NCBI GenBank assembly: GCA_963205115.1
Contig: CAUJHV010000012.1
Location: 1 to 64,000 of the forward strand
Reading direction: 5' to 3'
DNA: 64,000 bases
Source of the DNA: Pseudomonadota bacterium
GTDB taxonomy: Bacteria; Pseudomonadota; Gammaproteobacteria; Burkholderiales; Burkholderiaceae_C
Notes under the pieces: model-generated
The model's database searches: none
The model's input: the letters and a program-made list of their open reading frames with translations, nothing else
Told to the model about the DNA's origin: nothing
Shown: positions 60,469-64,000 of the stretch, piece by piece
How positions within the stretch are numbered: position 1 is the first letter of the stretch
How the letters are laid out: every line of letters starts with the position of its first letter
Position numbers and translations under genes: made by a program

Positions 60469-62376
60469 TCAGCGCAGCGCGGTCACCACGCGCGACATCT
60501 GCTGCGCGTCCGCATGCGGCAGCGGCAGGTAGCGCGCGCCCATGGCCTGGGCCAACTCGCGGGCCTGCGGCTGCGGCTGCGGTGCGGTGTCCAGCCACAG
60601 CGCGCCCACGCCGCTGGCGCGCCACAGGGCGGCGGCAGCCTGTGCATCGGCCGCGGCACGCTCGCGTCCCGGGCTGCCGTCGCGGGCGATGTTGGCGCGC
60701 CCGTCGGTCAGGAAGACCGCCAGCGGCGTGCCCCCGCGACGGGCCACGTCTTCCGTCAGCAGGCGCGCGGCATCCAGCGCCGCGGCCAAGGGCGTGCCAC
60801 CGCCGCCGGGCAGCCCCGCCAGGCACCGCTTGGCCCGCACCAGCGAGCGCGTGGGCGGCAGCAGGAGCTCGGCACCGACGGTCCCGCGAAAAGCCATCAG
60901 CGCCACCTTGTCGCGGCGCACGTAGCAGTCGGCCAGCAGCAGTTCCACCGCGCCCTTGGCTTCGGCCAGGCGGTGCAGCGCGGCCGAACCGGAGGCGTCC
61001 ACCACGAACAGCGTCGTGGTCTCGCGGCGCTGGCGAAAGCGGCTGACGTGGAAATCCTCGCGCCGCACCAGCACACGCGGCGCGGGTGGCGGCGCTGGTA
61101 CCGCCGCTGGTGCCGAAGCCGAAGCCGAAGCCGAAGCCGAAGCCGATGCCGATGCCGATGCCGATGCCGATGCCGATGCCGATGCCGATGCCGATGCGTC
61201 CGCCGCCCGGTCACGCCGGCGCAGCAGCTGCCAGGGCGCGGCGGCGCGCAAGGTGTCGATGAGGTGCAGCCGCCCACCCTGGCGCGGGTCACCGCGGCGC
61301 GATCCGTAGGGCCTGCCGCGCAGGCGCGAGGCCTGCATCGCGCCGGCCCGGCCACCCGCCGAAGGCGCCTTGCCGGCCTTGCTGGCCAGCATGGCCAGCA
61401 GGTCTGCGGGCAGGGCGGCCAGCGCGGCCTGCAGCACCTGCTCGTGGAGTGCCGCGTCGTCCGGTGGCGGGGCGGGGGGCTGGTCCGCGCGGTCGTCCGG
61501 CGTGCCGTCTTGTGGTGACTGGGGCGGCGTCTGCGGCGGTGGTTCCGGCGCCTGCGCATCGGATTCCTCAGGCGCCGGCGGTGCCGGCAGCCGTGTGGCC
61601 CGCGGCGCCAGCACCAGGCGAGCGGCCGCCGCGCAGTCCTCGGCCACCACGGTCTGTCGGCCTGACCAGGCGGCGTGTGCGCGCGCGGCACGCAGCGCAA
61701 ACAGCGGCGCGCGCAGCGACGCCACGCCCAGCACATCGGCGGCCTCGCACAGCACCTGCAGGAAGCGCTCGTCGGCCTGCACCGCGGGCAGACGCGCGCG
61801 GGCAGCGGCCAGCGCCTCGGCGTCGATGGGCGGCAGTGCTGCGTCGTGCGCGCGCCATGGCAGGCGCGAGAGGTCCACCTGCAGGCCCAGTCGATCCAGC
61901 AAAGCGGGCGGCGGGACTTCTTCGCCCGGCAGTCCTTCGTCCAAAGCCACCACCGCCAGGCGCGTGGTTTGGCCCGATGGGGCGGTGGCACGCAGCGGCT
62001 GCACCTGCTGCGTGTCCAGCGCCGCGGCCAGCCGTGCGGCCGTGGCGGGGCTCATGCGTTCGGCCATAGCCGCCAGCAGCAGGCCGCCATCGCAGCGCGC
62101 CAGCAGGCCGGGCTGGGCCACGAGCTGGCCGCGTTGCAGCGTGGCGCCGAGGTCCAGGCCACCCAGCAGGCGTTCGTCGTCGATGTGGCTGGGCATGCGC
62201 AGCCAGGGTGTCGATGGTTGCAGCGCCGCGCGCAGCATGGCCAGCCAGGCGTCGCGCCGTGCGTCGGCCGCACCGTGCAGGCGAACGCCGCCCAGGCCCA
62301 CGGGATCCATCGCCAGCAGAACGGCAGCCAGCCGGATGTCGGTGGCCGGCTCGGCTGCTGCGGCGTGGTCGCTCAC
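60469..62376 (-). CDS. bchD: Magnesium chelatase subunit D
   Basis: AAA+/integrin I-domain subunit that forms the motor complex with BchI. 635 residues: a degenerate N-terminal AAA+ module (LAAVLLAMDPVGLGGVRLHGAADARRDAWLAMLRAAL; no intact Walker A), a Pro-rich acidic middle (PEPPPQTPPQSPQDGTPDD), an Ala-Ser repeat linker, and a von Willebrand A domain with MIDAS DASGSAALH and GGGTPLAAALDAA, FLTDGRANIA. The GTG start overlaps the bchI stop (GTGA). Confidence 0.95.
   Translation of the reverse strand: MSDHAAAAEPATDIRLAAVLLAMDPVGLGGVRLHGAADARRDAWLAMLRAALQPSTPWLRMPSHIDDERLLGGLDLGATLQRGQLVAQPGLLARCDGGLLLAAMAERMSPATAARLAAALDTQQVQPLRATAPSGQTTRLAVVALDEGLPGEEVPPPALLDRLGLQVDLSRLPWRAHDAALPPIDAEALAAARARLPAVQADERFLQVLCEAADVLGVASLRAPLFALRAARAHAAWSGRQTVVAEDCAAAARLVLAPRATRLPAPPAPEESDAQAPEPPPQTPPQSPQDGTPDDRADQPPAPPPDDAALHEQVLQAALAALPADLLAMLASKAGKAPSAGGRAGAMQASRLRGRPYGSRRGDPRQGGRLHLIDTLRAAAPWQLLRRRDRAADASASASASASASASASASASASASASASAPAAVPAPPPAPRVLVRREDFHVSRFRQRRETTTLFVVDASGSAALHRLAEAKGAVELLLADCYVRRDKVALMAFRGTVGAELLLPPTRSLVRAKRCLAGLPGGGGTPLAAALDAARLLTEDVARRGGTPLAVFLTDGRANIARDGSPGRERAAADAQAAAALWRASGVGALWLDTAPQPQPQARELAQAMGARYLPLPHADAQQMSRVVTALR
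61112..61195 (-). repeat. Hexanucleotide tandem array (14 units) inside bchD
   Basis: On the plus strand five gccgaa units are followed by nine gccgat units, 84 bp without interruption. In the bchD frame this encodes alternating Ala-Ser. The length is a multiple of 3 for any change in unit number, so slippage alters linker length in two-residue steps without breaking the frame. Confidence 0.95.
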
Positions 62377-63404
62377 GGCCCGAACATCTCCGCCAGTGCG
62401 CGCTCCACGCGCACGCCGGAGCCGGCGTCGTCCAGCGGATTGCGCCGCAGCCGGTGCCGCAGGGCACTGGGCGCCACGCGCCGCAGGTGGGCGTCCGTGG
62501 CGGCCTTGTCGCCCTCCAGCGCGGCCAGGGCGCGTGCCGCGCGCATCAGTGTCAATTCGCCCCGCAGACCGTCCGTGCCCAGCGACATGCACAGGCGGGC
62601 GCTGCGCTCCAGCAGCGCGTCGTCCACGGTGACCGCGTGCAACTGGCTGCGCGCCGCGCCGATGCGCCGGGCCAGCCGTGCATCGGCCTTTTTCCACTGG
62701 TCGATGAAGGCCTGCGGCGCGCGTTCGAAGGCGTCGCGCCGCTTGACGACTTCCACCCGGGTGGCCAGGTCGGTGGGTGTCTTGACCTCCACCGAGAGCC
62801 CGAAGCGATCCAGCAGCTGCGGTCGCAGCTCGCCCTCTTCCGGGTTGCCGCTGCCCACCAGCACGAAGCGCGCGGGATGCCGCACCGACAGGCCTTCGCG
62901 CTCGACCACGTTTTCGCCCGAGGCGGCCACGTCGATCAGCAGATCGACCAGGTGGTCTTCCAGCAGGTTGACCTCGTCGATGTAGAGGAAGCCGCGGTTG
63001 GCGTGCGCCAGCAGCCCGGGCTCGAAGGCCTTGACGCCTTGCGACAAGGCGCGCTCGAGGTCCAGTGCGCCCACCACGCGGTCTTCGGTGGCACCCAGCG
63101 GCAGGTCCACCACGGGCACGGGAATCTGGTGCGTCCTGGGCTTCTTGCCGGCGCCCTTGAGCGCCGCGCAGTCCGGGCAGCCACCGGACGCCGCCTGCGG
63201 ATCGCAGCCGTACGGGCAGCCCACCACGGCGGTCATGCGCGGCAGCAGCGCGGCCAGCGCGCGCACGGCGGTGGACTTGCCGGTGCCGCGGTCGCCGAAG
63301 ACCAGCACGCCACCCAGGCTGGGGTCCACGGCGGCGATCAGGATGGCCTGCTTCATCTCGTCCTGCCCGACGATGGCGGAGAAGGGGAAGGCGGCCACGA
63401 TCAC
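62373..63404 (-). CDS. bchI: Magnesium chelatase subunit I (AAA+ ATPase)
   Basis: ATP-hydrolysing subunit of Mg chelatase. 343 residues: Walker A GDRGTGKS at 37-44, Walker B region GFLYIDEVNLLEDHLVDLLID, sensor-type VGSGNPEEGELRPQLLDRFG. The Cys-rich insert CPYGCDPQAASGGCPDCAALK is present as in other proteobacterial BchI. The start is a GTG (63404, or 63398) with gagg upstream; no ATG is available before FPFSAIVGQDEMK. A near-consensus PpsR site lies just upstream. Confidence 0.95.
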   Translation of the reverse strand: MIVAAFPFSAIVGQDEMKQAILIAAVDPSLGGVLVFGDRGTGKSTAVRALAALLPRMTAVVGCPYGCDPQAASGGCPDCAALKGAGKKPRTHQIPVPVVDLPLGATEDRVVGALDLERALSQGVKAFEPGLLAHANRGFLYIDEVNLLEDHLVDLLIDVAASGENVVEREGLSVRHPARFVLVGSGNPEEGELRPQLLDRFGLSVEVKTPTDLATRVEVVKRRDAFERAPQAFIDQWKKADARLARRIGAARSQLHAVTVDDALLERSARLCMSLGTDGLRGELTLMRAARALAALEGDKAATDAHLRRVAPSALRHRLRRNPLDDAGSGVRVERALAEMFGP

Positions 63405-63415
63405 GACCTCGGGAG

Positions 63416-63433
63416 TGTCAAGTTGACTTGACG
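63416..63433. promoter_or_regulatory. Near-consensus PpsR operator upstream of bchI
   Basis: TGT-caagttgacttg-ACG differs from the consensus in one base, 12 bp before the bchI start. Another agtcaa half lies at 63441-63446. The site is so close to the start that the transcript leader must be short or the promoter lies further right. Confidence 0.5.
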
Positions 63434-63511
63434 TTAGCACAGTCAAGTCAGACGTGCACCCGATCCTTCGACGCGGCGCTGCGCGCGGTGGCCCGCCACG
63501 CACGGGCGTCG

Positions 63512-63541
63512 CCAAACAAAAAGGCCCCGCATTGCGGGGCC
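63512..63541 (-). terminator. Rho-independent terminator of the cytochrome c gene
   Basis: Read leftward: ggccccgc-aat-gcggggcc stem followed by TTTTTGTTT. It lies 25 bp after the cytochrome stop and insulates it from bchI. The stem is the same as in the terminator at 7999-8028, so both ends of the cluster carry matching terminators. Confidence 0.8.
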
Positions 63542-63565
63542 CTTCTACTGGTGTGTCGCGTCAGC

Positions 63566-63868
63566 TTACTTGACGGACATCACCCAGGTCGCCAGCGCCT
63601 TGGCTTCGTCGGCATTGACGTTGGCATTCGGCGGCATCGGCACCGGGCCCCACACGCCAGAACCACCCTTCTGGATCTTCTCGGCCAGCTTGGCGACGGC
63701 GTCCTTGTCCTTGGCGTACTTGGCCGCGACGTCCTTGTAGGACGGGCCCACGAGCTTCTTGTCGGTGGCGTGGCAGGCCAGGCAGTTCTTCTTCTGCGCC
63801 AGGTCGGCATTGGCCAGGGCGGGGCCGGCAATCAGCGCGGCGGAAGCCAGAACAATCAAGCGGATCAT
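63566..63868 (-). CDS. Small class I cytochrome c (c-551/c8 type)
   Basis: A 100-residue periplasmic electron carrier: signal peptide of about 20 residues (IVLASAALIAGPALA), heme motif CLACH at 29-33, and the axial Met in GPVPMPPNANV, the layout of Pseudomonas-type cytochrome c-551. In Rubrivivax-type phototrophs such a cytochrome (c8) reduces the PufC hemes, so its position next to the cluster is suggestive; it may equally serve respiration. The ATG at 63868 gives a proper signal peptide; the frame is open upstream without one. Confidence 0.9.
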   Translation of the reverse strand: MIRLIVLASAALIAGPALANADLAQKKNCLACHATDKKLVGPSYKDVAAKYAKDKDAVAKLAEKIQKGGSGVWGPVPMPPNANVNADEAKALATWVMSVK

Positions 63869-63970
63869 TGCGTTTTCCTCGGGTTGGTGGGTGTGGCGGT
63901 CAATACTATGGGAGAGAACGTCCAGAGCGACTGGCTGGTTGACCACCCCTAATCATAATGGAGCAGTGAT

Positions 63971-64000
63971 ATGTGGTTCATGATGATCGGATTGGGTTTC
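63971..64000 (+). CDS. Possible start of a gene running off the right edge
   Basis: ATG with ggag about 8 nt upstream begins a hydrophobic peptide (MWFMMIGLGF) that is open to the end of the window. It could be a membrane protein, but ten codons are too few to name it. Confidence 0.3.
   Translation, partial: MWFMMIGLGF

Noticed and set aside
61112..61195. Tandem repeats as a CRISPR-like array
   Set aside because: The units are 6 bp, contiguous, without spacers, and lie in frame within bchD.

Overview
The window is very GC-rich and holds an essentially complete photosynthesis gene cluster (PGC) of a purple bacterium, roughly 8.1 to 63.5 kb, flanked by housekeeping genes. Several traits point to a betaproteobacterium of the order Burkholderiales, close to Rubrivivax/Roseateles-type phototrophs: a tetraheme PufC, the bchFNBHLM-lhaA-puhABC-acsF-puhE order, both the oxygen-dependent (AcsF) and the radical-SAM (BchE) cyclase, a menaquinone gene (menA) inside the cluster, and a small cytochrome c-551/c8-type protein at its edge. 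This taxonomic reading is inference from gene content and protein character.

Layout. 1-8 kb: the end of a giant cadherin-repeat surface protein, class I fumarase, NhaA, a YqhA-family membrane protein and acetyl-CoA synthetase (acs). acs is followed by a second, synonymously diverged copy of its own last 12 codons. 8-15 kb (minus strand): ppaA-ppsR, then bchG, a PucC-family transporter, bchP, tspO and a small membrane protein. 15.6-30 kb (plus): bchF-N-B-H-L-M-lhaA-puhA-B-C-acsF-puhE. 30-36 kb: menA and a TctC/Bug-type binding protein (minus), the LH2 genes pucBA (plus), pucC (minus), bchE-bchJ (plus). 37-49.3 kb (minus): the superoperon crtE-crtF-bchC-X-Y-Z-pufB-(extra small gene)-pufA-L-M-C-ispH. 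49.4-54.9 kb: crtD-crtC (plus), a small membrane ORF, crtB and crtI (minus). 55-59.4 kb: a second PpsR, a bacteriophytochrome and a convergent heme oxygenase. 59.5-63.5 kb: bchO (plus), bchI-bchD (minus). Right edge: a cytochrome c gene and the first codons of another possible gene.

How it works together. The bch genes cover Mg insertion, methylation, ring E formation by two alternative cyclases, reduction of rings D and B, 3-vinyl hydration and oxidation, and esterification/phytyl reduction. The crt genes make methoxylated acyclic carotenoids of the spheroidene/spirilloxanthin type; crtA is not present here. puf and puh encode the reaction centre, LH1 and assembly factors; puc encodes LH2. 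Nearly every divergent or operon-leading intergenic region carries a PpsR/CrtJ palindrome (TGT-N12-ACA or a one-mismatch version), often on top of a recognisable sigma-70 -35 or -10 box, so the cluster reads as one PpsR regulon. PpaA/AerR should modify the classical PpsR; the BphP-PpsR2-heme oxygenase module suggests additional far-red/near-infrared control.

Most notable observations: (1) a 74-residue gene between pufB and pufA is a gap-free paralogue of LH1 beta in which both conserved histidines are lost (His to Thr and His to Glu) and a C-terminal tail is added; (2) a BphP1/PpsR2-type module whose phytochrome has no ATG and must start at a CTG to include its biliverdin-binding Cys, and whose PpsR2 has an altered DNA-recognition helix and lacks the redox Cys; (3) a PpsR-controlled rightward promoter pointing at a 63-residue ORF of unknown function; (4) a hexanucleotide array encoding an Ala-Ser linker in BchD.
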